Of a DNA stretch of 64,000 bases, positions 16,909-26,836 are shown in pieces. The notes beneath the pieces are model-generated. The model did not search any database. It saw only the letters and a list, made by a program, of their open reading frames with translations, and had not been told where the DNA came from. Source of the DNA: Brevibacterium sp. 239c (GTDB lineage Bacteria; Actinomycetota; Actinomycetes; Actinomycetales; Brevibacteriaceae); the NCBI RefSeq assembly GCF_900169365.1, contig NZ_FXZH01000008.1, forward strand, positions 119,736 to 183,735, in the 5' to 3' direction. Positions within the stretch are counted from its first letter, which is position 1, and every line of letters starts with the position of its first letter. Position numbers and translations under genes: made by a program.

Positions 16909-17367
16909 TCAGGCCTTGCCGACGACCTCGAACTTGGCGTTCGCGGTGATCTCGTCGTTGACGCGCACGGTAGCTGTGTAGCTGCCGGAGGTCTTGACGT
17001 GAGCAGGCAGTGCGACCTGACGGCGATCGAAATCGTGTCCGGTTGCGGTGTGCAGTGCTTCGGCCACGAGTGCCGGGGTCACGGCGCCGAAGAGGCGACC
17101 GTTCTTACCGGACTTGAGCTCGATGCGTGCACTGGAGGATTCCAGCTGTGCCTTGACCTTGACTGCATCATCGTGGTCGGCGATCTGCTTGGCCTGACGA
17201 GCCTTGCGGAGAGCAAGCACGTGCTTCTCCGCACCCGCGGTCCATGCAGATGCCCAGCCACGGGGCAGCAGCAGGTTACGTGCGTATCCGGCGCGAACCT
17301 CGACGATGTCGCCGGCGGCTCCCAGACCATCAACTTCCTGGTTCAGAATAACTTTGCGATTAGGCAT
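16909..17367 (-). CDS. rplI: 50S ribosomal protein L9
   Basis: Ribosomal large-subunit protein of 152 residues, near the usual length. The N-terminal RNA-binding domain begins MPNRKVILNQEVDGLGAAGDIVEVRAGYARNLLLPRGWA, the L9 signature, and is joined by a long Lys/Ala-rich helix to the C-terminal domain (KSGKNGRLFGAVTP). It is the last gene of rpsF-ssb-rpsR-rplI, 15 bp after rpsR, and a strong terminator follows. dnaB, the usual next gene, is instead about 15.8 kb away. Confidence 0.97.
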   Translation of the reverse strand: MPNRKVILNQEVDGLGAAGDIVEVRAGYARNLLLPRGWASAWTAGAEKHVLALRKARQAKQIADHDDAVKVKAQLESSSARIELKSGKNGRLFGAVTPALVAEALHTATGHDFDRRQVALPAHVKTSGSYTATVRVNDEITANAKFEVVGKA

Positions 17368-17382
17368 GTTCTCTCCCTCCGA

Positions 17383-17622
17383 TCAGCGAGCAGTGCTCGA
17401 GTAGGGCAGAAGAGCCATCTCGCGGGCGTTCTTAACGGCCTTTGCGATGATGCGCTGTTCCTGCACGGTCACGCCGGTGACGCGACGAGCACGGATCTTG
17501 CCGCGGTCGGAAATGAACTTACGGAGCGTAGCGGTGTCCTTGTAGTGGATCTTCGCCGCTTCGCCCTTTTTGAGCGGATTAGCCTTCTTCTTGATAGGCT
17601 TCCGGATCTCTGGCTTGGCCAT
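17383..17622 (-). CDS. rpsR: 30S ribosomal protein S18
   Basis: Small-subunit protein of 79 residues. The family core is visible: [38 protein letters not shown], and [19 protein letters not shown]. No CxxC zinc pair is present at the N-terminus, so this is the zinc-independent form. The ATG follows an AGGAG sequence (TCAGGAGATACTC on the coding strand). It sits between ssb and rplI in the conserved order. Confidence 0.97.
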   Translation of the reverse strand: MAKPEIRKPIKKKANPLKKGEAAKIHYKDTATLRKFISDRGKIRARRVTGVTVQEQRIIAKAVKNAREMALLPYSSTAR

Positions 17623-17658
17623 GAGTATCTCCTGATTTACGAAATGTCTTGAACGTGT

Positions 17659-18300
17659 TTAGAACGGTGGCTCATCGGCGCCCGGGTTACCCCAGCCGCC
17701 GTTGCCGCCCTGTGGACTCGATGATGCCCACGGGTCGTTCGCCGGTGCGTTGTTCCCCTGGCCGTAACCACCCTGGCGCTGACCACCCTGCTGCGAGCCA
17801 CCCTGTTGTGGGTTGCCCTGCTGCGGGTTGTTGCCCCAGCCCGAGGACTGCTGCTGAGAGAAGCCACCCTGCTGGGCGCCTCCGCCCTGCTGCTGTCCGC
17901 CGAAGTTACCGCCGCCGGAGAATCCGCCTCCGCTGCGTTCGTTCTTCGTCACCTGGGCGGTGGCGCGTCGCAGGCTGGGGCCGACTTCGTCGACATCCAG
18001 TTCCATGACGGTGCGCTTTTCGCCCTCTTTGGTTTCGAAGGACCGCGACTTGAGGCGGCCCTGAACGACGACCCGAGTACCACGTTGCAAGGATTCGGCT
18101 ACGTTTTCGCCCATCTCACGCCACACCGAGCAGCGAAGGAACAGGGTTTCCCCGTCCTTGAACTCGTTGGACTGACGGTCGAACATACGCGGCGTCGAAG
18201 CCACGGTGAAGTTTGCGACCGCAGCACCGTTAGGTGTGAAGCGCAGTTCGGGATCACTTGTCAGGTTCCCGACGACCGTGATGACTGTTTCGCCTGCCAT
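17659..18300 (-). CDS. ssb: Single-stranded DNA-binding protein
   Basis: Essential ssDNA-binding protein of replication and repair, 213 residues. The OB fold occupies about 1-115 ([30 protein letters not shown], then [31 protein letters not shown]). A Gly/Gln-rich flexible linker of about 80 residues follows, and the C-terminus is the acidic tip DEPPF that binds partner proteins. The gene lies between rpsF and rpsR, its normal place. The linker coding repeats explain the Q/G-rich skew here. Confidence 0.97.
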   Translation of the reverse strand: MAGETVITVVGNLTSDPELRFTPNGAAVANFTVASTPRMFDRQSNEFKDGETLFLRCSVWREMGENVAESLQRGTRVVVQGRLKSRSFETKEGEKRTVMELDVDEVGPSLRRATAQVTKNERSGGGFSGGGNFGGQQQGGGAQQGGFSQQQSSGWGNNPQQGNPQQGGSQQGGQRQGGYGQGNNAPANDPWASSSPQGGNGGWGNPGADEPPF

Positions 18301-18333
18301 TGACTGCTCCTTGAAACGAGGTGCTTGACGCTA

Positions 18334-18624
18334 TTACTTGGCGTCTGGGCGGAGGATCTTGGTGCGCAGGACGGACTCGTTGAGTCCGAGCTGGCGATCG
18401 AGTTCCTTGGTCGTTGTAGGCTCGGCGTGGAAATCAACCACGACGTAGTAGCCCTCGGACTTCTTCTGGATGTCGTAGGCGAAACGCCTGCGTCCCCAGA
18501 TGTCCACGTTGTCGACGGTTCCGTTTTCAGCCGGGACAACCTTGATCAGTTTGTCCACGGTGTCAGCCAACGTCCGCTCTTCGAGCTCGTTGTCAAGAAT
18601 GAGCATGAGTTCATAATGACGCAT
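18334..18624 (-). CDS. rpsF: 30S ribosomal protein S6
   Basis: Small-subunit protein of 96 residues. The start [19 protein letters not shown] and the later [27 protein letters not shown] are diagnostic for S6. The ATG at 18624 is set by a strong GAGGAGGT a short distance upstream; the longer frame to 18705 has no conserved residues. First gene of the rpsF-ssb-rpsR-rplI operon, with a promoter expected in the gap to 18762. Confidence 0.97.
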   Translation of the reverse strand: MRHYELMLILDNELEERTLADTVDKLIKVVPAENGTVDNVDIWGRRRFAYDIQKKSEGYYVVVDFHAEPTTTKELDRQLGLNESVLRTKILRPDAK

Positions 18625-18761
18625 GTGCCACCCACCTCCTCTGGTCTTCACGGCCATGGTCGTTCCATGGCAGGAGGGTATATGCATATCCGTTCCAGCC
18701 CCCACGATGGTCGTGAAATGGGAACAGACCTACACAGTCTAGTGGACGCGCACCTGTGGTG

Positions 18762-20099
18762 TCATGTCGGATTCCCGTGCTCTTGCCCACTGACCGCAGC
18801 TTGGTCACCGTCAACGTCACCGATGGCTCGCCGAGGTGGCTCTATTCTGCGCAGTCGACCGCGGATCCGTCTACGGTACAGATTCTCACCAGCACAGATG
18901 ACGACGGCGACGAGGGCCAGCAGCCGGAGAAGGGTCACCAGTGCGACGAAGGTAGGCTCGAGGCCCTTGCCCGATTCGTAAGCGTTGACATCGCCGAGGT
19001 GGATGGCAATGGCGAAGGCCGTTTCTGCCAGTGCCCAGATGATGAGCACCCACCAGCGACGGACTGTGAGCGCGAAGAACGGCAGGATCCAGAGGCTGTT
19101 CCAGGGCATCATCCCAGGGGCCAGCAGCAGGCAGCCGCCGATGAGGAGGCAGGCTGCGACGGCCGGGTCGAGTCCCGTTCTTCGCACCATGTACAGCGAG
19201 ATGGCGATTGCGGCGATGACGCCCGCGCTGCCGATGATCCACACCGGTGCCCACACCTCGGCGGTTCCGAGACGTGCCATGACCAGGATCGAGGTGAATG
19301 ATCCGCCGTCGACTGCGTCCCCCATCCAGTGGACGATCCGTTCGATGGCACTGCCATCGAGGACGAGGATGATCGCCGAGGTGATTGTGGCGGTGGCCAG
19401 CATCATCCGCGGGTCCTGTGGGCACAATCTTCCGGCCGGACGCGGGCCGGCCAGGCTGAGTGCGAGAAGAACCAGCAGGGCAAGCGGGTTGATGAATGCG
19501 GCCAGTCCGAGCAGAACCCCGGATAGCCACGGGCGAGAGGTCAACGGCGAGGAACCGACGAAGATGACCATTGCCCAGACGCTCAGTGCCAGCGCCACGG
19601 GATCCAAGGTCGACCCCAGGGTGAAGAGAATGACGGGTGAGGCGAAGGCGGCAACCAGCCAAGCCCGCTGTCGGGCCAGGACCAGAAGTGCAACGCCGAG
19701 GGCGGCGAAGGCGATGACGTTGATGAGGAGCACGATGGCCATGAACACGGTGACATCATCGGTCACAAGCTTCAGCAGCTGCACGAAGCGGGAATCGAGT
19801 GCCGCCAGTCCCGCCATCCCTCCGTGGGAGCGTCCCAGAGCTTCTTCAGGGTTGACCTGCCCGAGGAATGCTGCGGACAAGGGCCCGGCACACATCCTCG
19901 CCGAGGCGGACGGCTGTTCGTAGCCCGAGCTCATGCAGGGGCCCTGCAGGGCGAGCGCGAGGAAGGTCGTGAGACCGAGGATTCCGGCGAAAATGTACGC
20001 CTGACCGCGTCGGAACCGTGCGCCCGCTGACGCGAGATGAATGCCGACCGGACCGCCGAGCAGAGGCTCGGCGATCCGGGTACTGGACTGATTGGGCAT
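18762..20099 (-). CDS. GT87-like polytopic membrane protein (position of Rv0051)
   Basis: A 445-residue membrane protein with about ten hydrophobic segments (YIFAGILGLTTFLALALQG near the N-terminus and a block of segments from residue 110 onwards). An Asp-containing first periplasmic loop and a positively charged C-terminal end (RRRIRGRLRRI) fit the GT-C glycosyltransferase 87 type, which use polyprenyl-phosphate sugars. It lies between ponA and rpsF, the position of the Mycobacterium tuberculosis membrane protein Rv0051. The stop of ponA is only about 10 bp from its start, so the two are probably co-transcribed. A cell-envelope glycosylation role is inferred, not proven. Confidence 0.7.
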   Translation of the reverse strand: MPNQSSTRIAEPLLGGPVGIHLASAGARFRRGQAYIFAGILGLTTFLALALQGPCMSSGYEQPSASARMCAGPLSAAFLGQVNPEEALGRSHGGMAGLAALDSRFVQLLKLVTDDVTVFMAIVLLINVIAFAALGVALLVLARQRAWLVAAFASPVILFTLGSTLDPVALALSVWAMVIFVGSSPLTSRPWLSGVLLGLAAFINPLALLVLLALSLAGPRPAGRLCPQDPRMMLATATITSAIILVLDGSAIERIVHWMGDAVDGGSFTSILVMARLGTAEVWAPVWIIGSAGVIAAIAISLYMVRRTGLDPAVAACLLIGGCLLLAPGMMPWNSLWILPFFALTVRRWWVLIIWALAETAFAIAIHLGDVNAYESGKGLEPTFVALVTLLRLLALVAVVICAGENLYRRRIRGRLRRIEPPRRAIGDVDGDQAAVSGQEHGNPT

Positions 20100-20108
20100 G
20101 GCTAGAGG

Positions 20109-22544
20109 TTAGTCGTCTCCAGGCTCTGGCAGTTTGGTCGGCAAGCCGCCGGAGCCATCACCATTGGATGACCCGCCTTCCTCGCCACCGTCGTTCCCGC
20201 CACCGGTATCCGAACCGCTTCCTTTGTCGGACCCGTTTCCGTTCTTTGAACCACCGTTGCCGTCGTCCCCGTTCTTAGAGCCGCCGTCGCCGTCCTTCGA
20301 AGAACCGTTGTCCTCGCGGCCGTCATCGGACCCCTTGGAGTCCTTGCCGTCGTCCTTCGAATCCTTCGATCCGTCGGAGTCCTTATCCTTGTCCTTGTCC
20401 TTATCCTTGCCCTTGTCCTCGTCGTCCTTGGGCTTCTCGCTCGGCTTGTCGATCGGAGCCTTCTTATCGGATCCGTCTCCGCCATCGCTGCCGCTGGGTG
20501 ACGTGGGCTTCGGCTTCGGAGCAGGGGCGACCGGCTCATTCGTGTTCTTGGGCTTCGGCTTGTCCGGCAGTTCTCCGCGCTCGGGGAACTGCTCGACCTT
20601 CTCGCCCTGGAGGGCTGCCTTCATGTACTCGGTCCATACCTGGATCGGGAAGGAGCCACCAGTGACCTGACCGCGTCCGCCGTAAGCACCGATGGACACC
20701 GACTTGCCATCGACCTCACGGTAGAGGACAACCGAGGTCGCCAGGTTCGGCGTGTAACCCGAGAACCATGCAGCCTGGTTATCACTGGTAGTACCGGTCT
20801 TACCGGCTGCAGGTCGACCGAGCTGCTGTGCATAACTGCCCGAGCCGCCGTTGATGACCTGGCTCAGTGCATAGGAGGTTTCCGCTGCGACCGCCTTATC
20901 GAAGACGCGCTTGCCCTTGGTCTCCGACTTGAAGACTTCCTCGTCGTCCTCGCCCTGAGTGACTTTCTTGATCGCGTGAGCGTCATGCTTGACCCCATTC
21001 GAGGCGAAAGTCGAATAGGCGTTGGCCATGTCGACGACCTTCACACTGGGTGTGCCCAGCACGTTCGACATGTTGGGTGTCAGACCGATAGTGCAGTTCC
21101 GGGTGTCGCCCGTCTTCATCTGCTTATCTGTGCAGTTTCCGCTCAGGCCTGCCCGCTGGGCAACATCGACCGTCTTATCGGGCCCCACCTGAATGTTGAG
21201 CGCTGCATAAGCCGTGTTGATCGACGACTGCGTCGCCTTGAGCAAGCTCACAGGGCCATAGCTGGAATTGCCGAAGTTGTGTGGCGTCCACGTGGTGCCA
21301 TCGGCATTGAAGGTCGTCGGGCTGCCGGGATACATGTCGGTCAGCCGCACGCCGTTCTCCAATCCAGCCACAAGAGCAAAGGGCTTGAACGTCGAACCGG
21401 CCTGGGCGTGGCCCTGAGTCGAGACGTTGAACGCCTGATCCAAGTAGTTCTTACCGCCGTAGAATGCTTCGATTCCACCGCTGTCCGGGTTGATCGAGAC
21501 CAAACCTGCCTGCAGGCCCTCGGGTTGATCGGGCGGCAGGTTCTTGATCGCCTTCTCGGCTTCCTTCATCCGGTCTTTGTCGAAGGTGGTGGTGATGTTG
21601 TATCCACCGCGGTCCAGCTGAGCCTCGTCGATGTCGAGCTTGCGCAGGGCCTCGCGACGCACGTATTCCCACATGTAGCCTTTCTGGCCCTTGAGGGATT
21701 CTTCCTTGCTTGCTTCCTTCACCTTGGGCATCTTGACCTTGGCGGCCTGTTCCTCGGTGATGAAGCCTTCGTCGGTCATCGACTTCACAACGTAGTCAAA
21801 TCGGTCCTGGTAGGCCTCCGGATTGTCTGCAGGGTCAGCTGCCCCGGGGCGCTGAATCATCGCGGCCAGCAATGCTGATTCGCTGACATCGAGGTCCTTC
21901 GCCGACTTGTCGAAGTAGTTTTGGCTGGCGACCTCGATGCCGTAAGACCGGCGTCCCAGGTAGATCGTGTTCAGGTAATTGGCAAGGATGTCATCCTTGC
22001 TCTGCTGCTGGTCGATCTTGAGGGAGATGAACATCTCCTTGACCTTGCGGTCCAGAGAATGTTCATTGGTCAGGTAGAAGTTCTTCACGTATTGCTGTGT
22101 GATCGTCGAACCGCCGCCGGCGTATTTGTTCGTCGCGACACCGACAACGGCACGGGAGAGCCCCTTCATCGAGATTCCGCGGTTCTCATAGAACGACGTG
22201 TCTTCGGCAGCAATGGCAGCCTTGCGCATCGGCTCGGAGATCTCATCGCTCGACACCGACTTGCGATCCTGGACCTTGTACTGGCCGATGGGAGTCTTGC
22301 CATCGTTGTAGTAGATGGTCGAAGTCTGACCTGTGGCCTCGATGTTGGGCTCAGGGACGTCTGTGACGGCATAGCCGATGGAGAACAGCACGCACAAAGC
22401 GATGATGATGCTGAGCCCGCCCACGACGAGCAGCCGGATACTGGGCAGAAAACGCGTCCATCCGCTCACACCTGTGCGCGGATAGTTAAGAATATTCTTT
22501 GTTTTCTTGCCTCTGGTTTTGGCTTGTCTTTGTCCCTTAGCCAC
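20109..22544 (-). CDS. ponA: Class A penicillin-binding protein (PBP1A type)
   Basis: Bifunctional peptidoglycan synthase of 811 residues. A membrane anchor lies at about 37-60. The glycosyltransferase 51 domain follows, with the catalytic EDTSFYENRG and GGSTITQQYVKN. The transpeptidase domain has SxxK in AGSTFKPF (Ser near 383), SxN in SSINTAY and KTG in AGKTGTTSDN (near 579). The last about 140 residues are low-complexity: Pro/Lys-rich, then Lys-Asp dipeptides, then Gly/Asn/Ser-rich, ending LPEPGDD, an external tail. It matches Mycobacterium PonA1 in position next to a GT87-like gene and rpsF. Confidence 0.95.
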   Translation of the reverse strand: MAKGQRQAKTRGKKTKNILNYPRTGVSGWTRFLPSIRLLVVGGLSIIIALCVLFSIGYAVTDVPEPNIEATGQTSTIYYNDGKTPIGQYKVQDRKSVSSDEISEPMRKAAIAAEDTSFYENRGISMKGLSRAVVGVATNKYAGGGSTITQQYVKNFYLTNEHSLDRKVKEMFISLKIDQQQSKDDILANYLNTIYLGRRSYGIEVASQNYFDKSAKDLDVSESALLAAMIQRPGAADPADNPEAYQDRFDYVVKSMTDEGFITEEQAAKVKMPKVKEASKEESLKGQKGYMWEYVRREALRKLDIDEAQLDRGGYNITTTFDKDRMKEAEKAIKNLPPDQPEGLQAGLVSINPDSGGIEAFYGGKNYLDQAFNVSTQGHAQAGSTFKPFALVAGLENGVRLTDMYPGSPTTFNADGTTWTPHNFGNSSYGPVSLLKATQSSINTAYAALNIQVGPDKTVDVAQRAGLSGNCTDKQMKTGDTRNCTIGLTPNMSNVLGTPSVKVVDMANAYSTFASNGVKHDAHAIKKVTQGEDDEEVFKSETKGKRVFDKAVAAETSYALSQVINGGSGSYAQQLGRPAAGKTGTTSDNQAAWFSGYTPNLATSVVLYREVDGKSVSIGAYGGRGQVTGGSFPIQVWTEYMKAALQGEKVEQFPERGELPDKPKPKNTNEPVAPAPKPKPTSPSGSDGGDGSDKKAPIDKPSEKPKDDEDKGKDKDKDKDKDSDGSKDSKDDGKDSKGSDDGREDNGSSKDGDGGSKNGDDGNGGSKNGNGSDKGSGSDTGGGNDGGEEGGSSNGDGSGGLPTKLPEPGDD

Positions 22545-22892
22545 CCAAGGTCCTCCAGGTCAGTTTGCCTGCCGCATTGCGTGGCGACGAGGTTCGATAA
22601 GGTCACACGTGAAGTTCAGTGTGGCACGCATTCTTTGGAACAGAGTGAAAATACCCTGAATCCAGCGCCCACTCACCCCACTTGTTACCTACCAGCACAT
22701 ATAAGTAGCGTTGTATATCCGCTCTCACCAGGGATTTTACCGTTACACCGCGGCATCGACCACATCAAGTGGCGAATTGCTCACATTTAGCCACATTTTC
22801 AACTATCAGCGCCCCTGCCGGCCCCACCCTGAACACAGACCTGTGCATACACGAACACAGAACCGTGCACACTGGCCGGCAGGGAAACGGCC
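22545..22892. other. Intergenic region between ponA and the acyl-CoA synthetase
   Basis: 348 bp with no gene. The part nearest 22545 should hold the ponA promoter. At 22813-22823 and 22874-22884 the 11-bp arms CCCTGCCGGCC and GGCCGGCAGGG pair around a 50-nt loop that itself can pair (TGTGCA/TGCACA). This lies just after the acyl-CoA synthetase stop at 22893 on the minus strand and could end its transcript, but there is no T-run. Confidence 0.5.
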
Positions 22893-24602
22893 TCAGCTCT
22901 TGAGATCGAAGTCCGTATCTGCATACTCCTGGCCTTCGACGGCAGGTTCACCGCTGAATGGGTGGAGCTGGTCTTCGCGGGCGCGGAGTTCGACACGACG
23001 GATCTTGCCGGAGATGGTCTTCGGCAGTTCGGTGAACTCGAGTCGACGGATTCGCTTGTAGGGAGCGAGGTGTTCGCGGCAGTAGGCAAGGATCGACCGC
23101 GCTGTCTCAGCATCGGCTTCGAAACCGCCCGCCACGACGACGTAGGCCTTGGGCACCGCGAGACGAACAGGATCCGGCGAAGGGACCACAGCCGCCTCGG
23201 CGACGGCCTCGTGTTCGATGAGCACACTCTCGAGTTCGAACGGGGACAGGCGGTAGTCGCTGGCCTTGAATACGTCATCGGAACGCCCGACGTAGGTGAT
23301 GTAGCCGTCTTCGTCGCGCTCGGCCACGTCACCGGTGTGATAGACACCGTCGGCGAAGGCCTCTGCGGTCTTCTCCTCATTGGACCAGTACCCGCTGGTC
23401 AGTCCGATCGGGCGAGGATCGAGGCGAAGGCAGATCTCACCCTCGTTGCCCTCTTCACCAGTCGCAGGATCGATGAGCACCACGTCATAGCCGGGCAGCA
23501 CCTTGCCCATGGAACCGTATTTGAGCTCCTGATCGGGGGAATTGCCGACCAGCAGAGTCGTCTCCGTCTGACCGAATCCATCGCGGATGAGCACGCCCCA
23601 CTCCTGCTTGACCCGGTCGATGACCTCCGGGTTGAGGGGTTCGCCTGCACCCAGGGCCTTGGTCGGCGGGGTTTTGAGATGGCTGAGGTCCGCCTGAATG
23701 AGCATGCGCCACACGGTGGGAGGAGCACAGAAGCTCGTGACACCCACCCGGTCCATGGTCTCCATCAGCGCATTCGCGTCGAAGCGTGTGTAGTTGTAGA
23801 GGAAGACGCAGGACTCGGCGATCCACGGGGTGAAGATGTTCGACCAGGCGTGCTTGGCCCAGCCGGGTGATGCCACATTGAGGTGGACGTCGCCGGGAGT
23901 CAGGCCCATCCAGTACATGGTCGACAGGTGGCCGACGGGGTAGGACACGTGGGAATGCGCGACCATCTTCGCCTTCGAGGTCGTGCCCGAGGTGAAGTAG
24001 AGGAGAAGCAGATCGTCGGCGCGGGAGGAGCCCTGCGGGTCGAAGCTGACTTCCTCGTCATCGGCATCGACGTAGCTGTAGTCCTGCTGACGTTTTGCCT
24101 CGCCACCGACGACGATGCGCACCACCTCGGCCTCTACATCGTCGAACTTCGCGGCATCCTCAGGTCCGGCGACGACGAACTCGGCCTTGCCGCGATCGAC
24201 CCGATCATTGAGGTCGATGGGCCCCAGCTGAGTGGTCGCGGGCAGGAGGACCGCGCCCATCTTGATCCCGGCGAGCATGGTCTCCCACAGCTCGACCTGG
24301 TTGTTGAGCATGACCATGACGTGGTCGCCGCGTTTCACACCTGCCCGACGAAGGAAGTTCGCCACCTGATTCGAGCGACGAGAGAGCTCGGCGTAGCTCC
24401 ATTTGCCCTCGGAACCATCCTGTTCGACGATCCACAGCGCGGGGCTGTCATTGCCCTCAGCGACCTTGTCGAACCAGTCGATGCCGAAGTTGAAGTGGTC
24501 GAAACGCGGCCATTCGAAGCCCTGACCAGCGGCTTCGTGGTCACTTCGCAGTTCGATCAGTTTGTCTCTGGCTGCCCGGAATTCGTCGGTCACGTTCATC
24601 AT
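22893..24602 (-). CDS. Acyl-CoA synthetase (AMP-binding, medium-chain/acetyl-CoA synthetase-like)
   Basis: Adenylate-forming ligase of 569 residues. The P-loop-like motif is LYFTSGTTSKAKMV, the adenine site GFGQTETTL, the motor region YHTGDVAERDEDGYITYVGR, followed by SDDVFKASDYRLSPFELESVL, and the catalytic lysine lies in PKTISGKIRR. The DYRLSPFELES wording and the EWPRFDHFNFGIDWFD start point to the ACSM-like butyryl/medium-chain acyl group. The ATG at 24602 has GAGGTGAGGAG ahead of it. It is alone on its strand, ends about 290 bp before ponA starts, and appears independently transcribed. The exact chain length of the substrate is not fixed. Confidence 0.88.
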   Translation of the reverse strand: MMNVTDEFRAARDKLIELRSDHEAAGQGFEWPRFDHFNFGIDWFDKVAEGNDSPALWIVEQDGSEGKWSYAELSRRSNQVANFLRRAGVKRGDHVMVMLNNQVELWETMLAGIKMGAVLLPATTQLGPIDLNDRVDRGKAEFVVAGPEDAAKFDDVEAEVVRIVVGGEAKRQQDYSYVDADDEEVSFDPQGSSRADDLLLLYFTSGTTSKAKMVAHSHVSYPVGHLSTMYWMGLTPGDVHLNVASPGWAKHAWSNIFTPWIAESCVFLYNYTRFDANALMETMDRVGVTSFCAPPTVWRMLIQADLSHLKTPPTKALGAGEPLNPEVIDRVKQEWGVLIRDGFGQTETTLLVGNSPDQELKYGSMGKVLPGYDVVLIDPATGEEGNEGEICLRLDPRPIGLTSGYWSNEEKTAEAFADGVYHTGDVAERDEDGYITYVGRSDDVFKASDYRLSPFELESVLIEHEAVAEAAVVPSPDPVRLAVPKAYVVVAGGFEADAETARSILAYCREHLAPYKRIRRLEFTELPKTISGKIRRVELRAREDQLHPFSGEPAVEGQEYADTDFDLKS

Positions 24603-24710
24603 GGTCTCCTCACCTCGTAGCCCGCGCCACATCATGTGACGACGAGCACAAACATACGCGATTAACGAAGCTATCAGTAGAGGTGAGGAGCACAACAGGC
24701 GGGGTGGTGC

Positions 24711-26228
24711 CTAGGGCTGTTCGGCCGACCCGTAATCGGCCGACCCATTCTCAGCTGGCCCGTTCTCGGCCCACCACTGACGCAGAACCTCTTCGGCGCG
24801 CTCAGGACCCAGCGGACCGTGTTCCATCCGCTCCTCGAGCAGATGCTTGTAGGCCTTGCCCACCAGCGGTGAGGGCTTGATGTCGAGGATGGCCATGATC
24901 TGCCGACCGTCGAGGTCGGGACGAATCGCGGCGAGTTCTTCCTGTTCGCTCAGCTTCTCGATCCGATGTTCCAGATCGTCGTAGGCGAAAGAGAGTCGGT
25001 CGGCCTTCTTCTTGTTCCGGGTGGTCACATCTGCCCGGGTCAGGATATGCAGACGTGAGAGCAGTCGACCTGCGTCGGTGACATAGCGGCGCACCGCAGA
25101 ATCGGTCCACCCGGCATCGCCGTAGCCGTAGAAACGCAGGTGCAGCTCCACCAGACGACCAACAGCCTTGGTCGTGTCCTTGTCGAAGCGCAGCGCCTTC
25201 ATCCGCTTTGCAGTCAGCTTCGCACCGACAGCATCGTGGTGATAGAAGGTGACGGCCCCACCTGGCAGGAACCTGCGGGTCGCGGGTTTGCCGACATCAT
25301 GCATCAGCGCCGCGAACCGGACGACGAAGTCCGGCACAACGAGGCGGTTGGGGTCATCGGGACTCATTCCAGCCTCGCGCTGCTTCGCCGCATACTGCTC
25401 TTCGAGCTCGACGGCCTGGCGCAGCACGGTCAGTGAGTGCTGGTAGACGTCCTTGTGGCGGTGATGTTCATCGGTCTCCAACCGCAGGCCCGCAACCTCG
25501 GGCAGAACATGATCGGCAACATCGGTGCGCACCAGCAGATCGATGCCCGCAGCCGGATCGATGCCCGTCATGAGCTTGAACAGCTCCACCTGGATGCGTT
25601 CGGCGGAGATGATCGCAATCCGATCGGCCATGTCACGCATCGCCGCTTCCACCTCGGCGACGGGATCAAGACCGAGCTGAGCGGTGAAACGCGCGGCGCG
25701 CATCATGCGCAGCGGATCATCGGAGAACGAATCAGCGGCCGTGCCCGGGGTCCGGATGACACCCTCGATCAGGTCGGTGAAACCCTGATGGGGGTCGACG
25801 AAGGTCTTCGCAGGCAGGCGAATCGCCATCGCGCCGATCGTGAAGTCACGACGGACGAGGTCGGCGTCGAGATCTGTGCCGAATTTCACAGTCGGCTTCC
25901 GTGAATCCGGGTCGTAGGCCTCGGCGCGGTAGGTGGTGATCTCGATCTGCACACCGGACTTGATGGCGCCGATGGTCCCGAATTCGCGGCCGATGTCCCA
26001 GTGTGTGTCCACCCAGTCGGAGATGAGGGCGAGGATGTCGTCGGGGTGCGCATCCGTGGTGAAGTCGAGGTCGGGCATCGGACGGCCCAACAGTGCGTCG
26101 CGGACGGATCCGCCGACGAGTGCGAGTTCGAATCCAGCCGCGGCGAAGCGTGTGCCCAGGGGCCCGAGAATGTGCTCGAGCTCATCGAGTTTGTCGTACA
26201 GACGGGCGTGCGCGGTCTTCGGGTCCAC
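24711..26228 (-). CDS. pcnA: CCA tRNA nucleotidyltransferase
   Basis: Adds or repairs the 3' CCA end of tRNA (class II nucleotidyltransferase), 505 residues. The Pol-beta head is LALVGGSVRDALLGRPMPDLDFTT with the catalytic Asp pair DLD, then RRDFTIGAMA and DPLRMMRAARFTAQLG. The C-terminal HD domain is seen in FAALMHDVGKPATRR. I chose the GTG at 26228, preceded by AAGGAG four bases upstream; a longer frame to 26276 adds an Arg-rich leader. The C-terminus has an unusual repeated AENG/SADYGSAE tail. It is divergent from the Nudix gene, as in the Rv3907c/Rv3908 pair of Mycobacterium. Confidence 0.95.
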   Translation of the reverse strand: MDPKTAHARLYDKLDELEHILGPLGTRFAAAGFELALVGGSVRDALLGRPMPDLDFTTDAHPDDILALISDWVDTHWDIGREFGTIGAIKSGVQIEITTYRAEAYDPDSRKPTVKFGTDLDADLVRRDFTIGAMAIRLPAKTFVDPHQGFTDLIEGVIRTPGTAADSFSDDPLRMMRAARFTAQLGLDPVAEVEAAMRDMADRIAIISAERIQVELFKLMTGIDPAAGIDLLVRTDVADHVLPEVAGLRLETDEHHRHKDVYQHSLTVLRQAVELEEQYAAKQREAGMSPDDPNRLVVPDFVVRFAALMHDVGKPATRRFLPGGAVTFYHHDAVGAKLTAKRMKALRFDKDTTKAVGRLVELHLRFYGYGDAGWTDSAVRRYVTDAGRLLSRLHILTRADVTTRNKKKADRLSFAYDDLEHRIEKLSEQEELAAIRPDLDGRQIMAILDIKPSPLVGKAYKHLLEERMEHGPLGPERAEEVLRQWWAENGPAENGSADYGSAEQP

Positions 26229-26347
26229 CGAGCTCCTTCGTGTTCTACCGTGCCGTTCCGATCGGAGACGACTCATCTACAGCCGAGTCCAGCCTACCGG
26301 GAGCGCGCCCGACGACACTTCCAAGAATCGCCTACTAAGGTAGGAGA

Positions 26348-26836
26348 ATGACCACACCGATGCCCAAGCCGGGACCGAGAGCGTCCCGTCGCACCACGGT
26401 AGAGGAGATTTCCGCCGGGGGCATCGTCGTCGACTTCACACGCCCGGAACTGACCGTGGCCGTGATCGCCCGGATCAACCGGGCAGGACGAATCGAGTGG
26501 TGCCTTCCCAAGGGGCACCTCGAAGGAATCGAGACCCCCGCCGAGGCGGCTCGACGTGAGATCGAAGAGGAGACAGGCATCCTCGGACAGATCATCTGCC
26601 CCCTGGGCACCGTCGACTACTGGTTCACGGTGACCGGAATACGTGTCCATAAACTCGTCCACCACTTTCTGCTGCGTGCGCGTTCCGGGACGTTGACCGT
26701 GGATAATGATCCTGACCAGGAAGCGATCGACGCTGCGTGGATTCCCTTCAAAGATCTGCGCTCCCGGCTCTCATTCGCCAATGAGCGTCGCATCGTTGCC
26801 GCCGCCCGCCCGATGGTCGCCCGATTGGAGCAGTGA
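26348..26836 (+). CDS. Nudix hydrolase (MutT4-like position)
   Basis: Hydrolase of nucleoside diphosphate-linked compounds, 162 residues. The Nudix box GHLEGIETPAEAARREIEEETGI (written here in two parts: GHLEGIETPAEAA, then RREIEEETGI) has all consensus residues and is at about 55-77; it binds Mg2+. The start is the ATG at 26348, just after a TAGGAG. It occupies the position of mutT4 (Rv3908) in the actinobacterial origin region, but the substrate is not known. Its stop overlaps the next gene's GTG by four bases. Confidence 0.9.
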   Translation: MTTPMPKPGPRASRRTTVEEISAGGIVVDFTRPELTVAVIARINRAGRIEWCLPKGHLEGIETPAEAARREIEEETGILGQIICPLGTVDYWFTVTGIRVHKLVHHFLLRARSGTLTVDNDPDQEAIDAAWIPFKDLRSRLSFANERRIVAAARPMVARLEQ

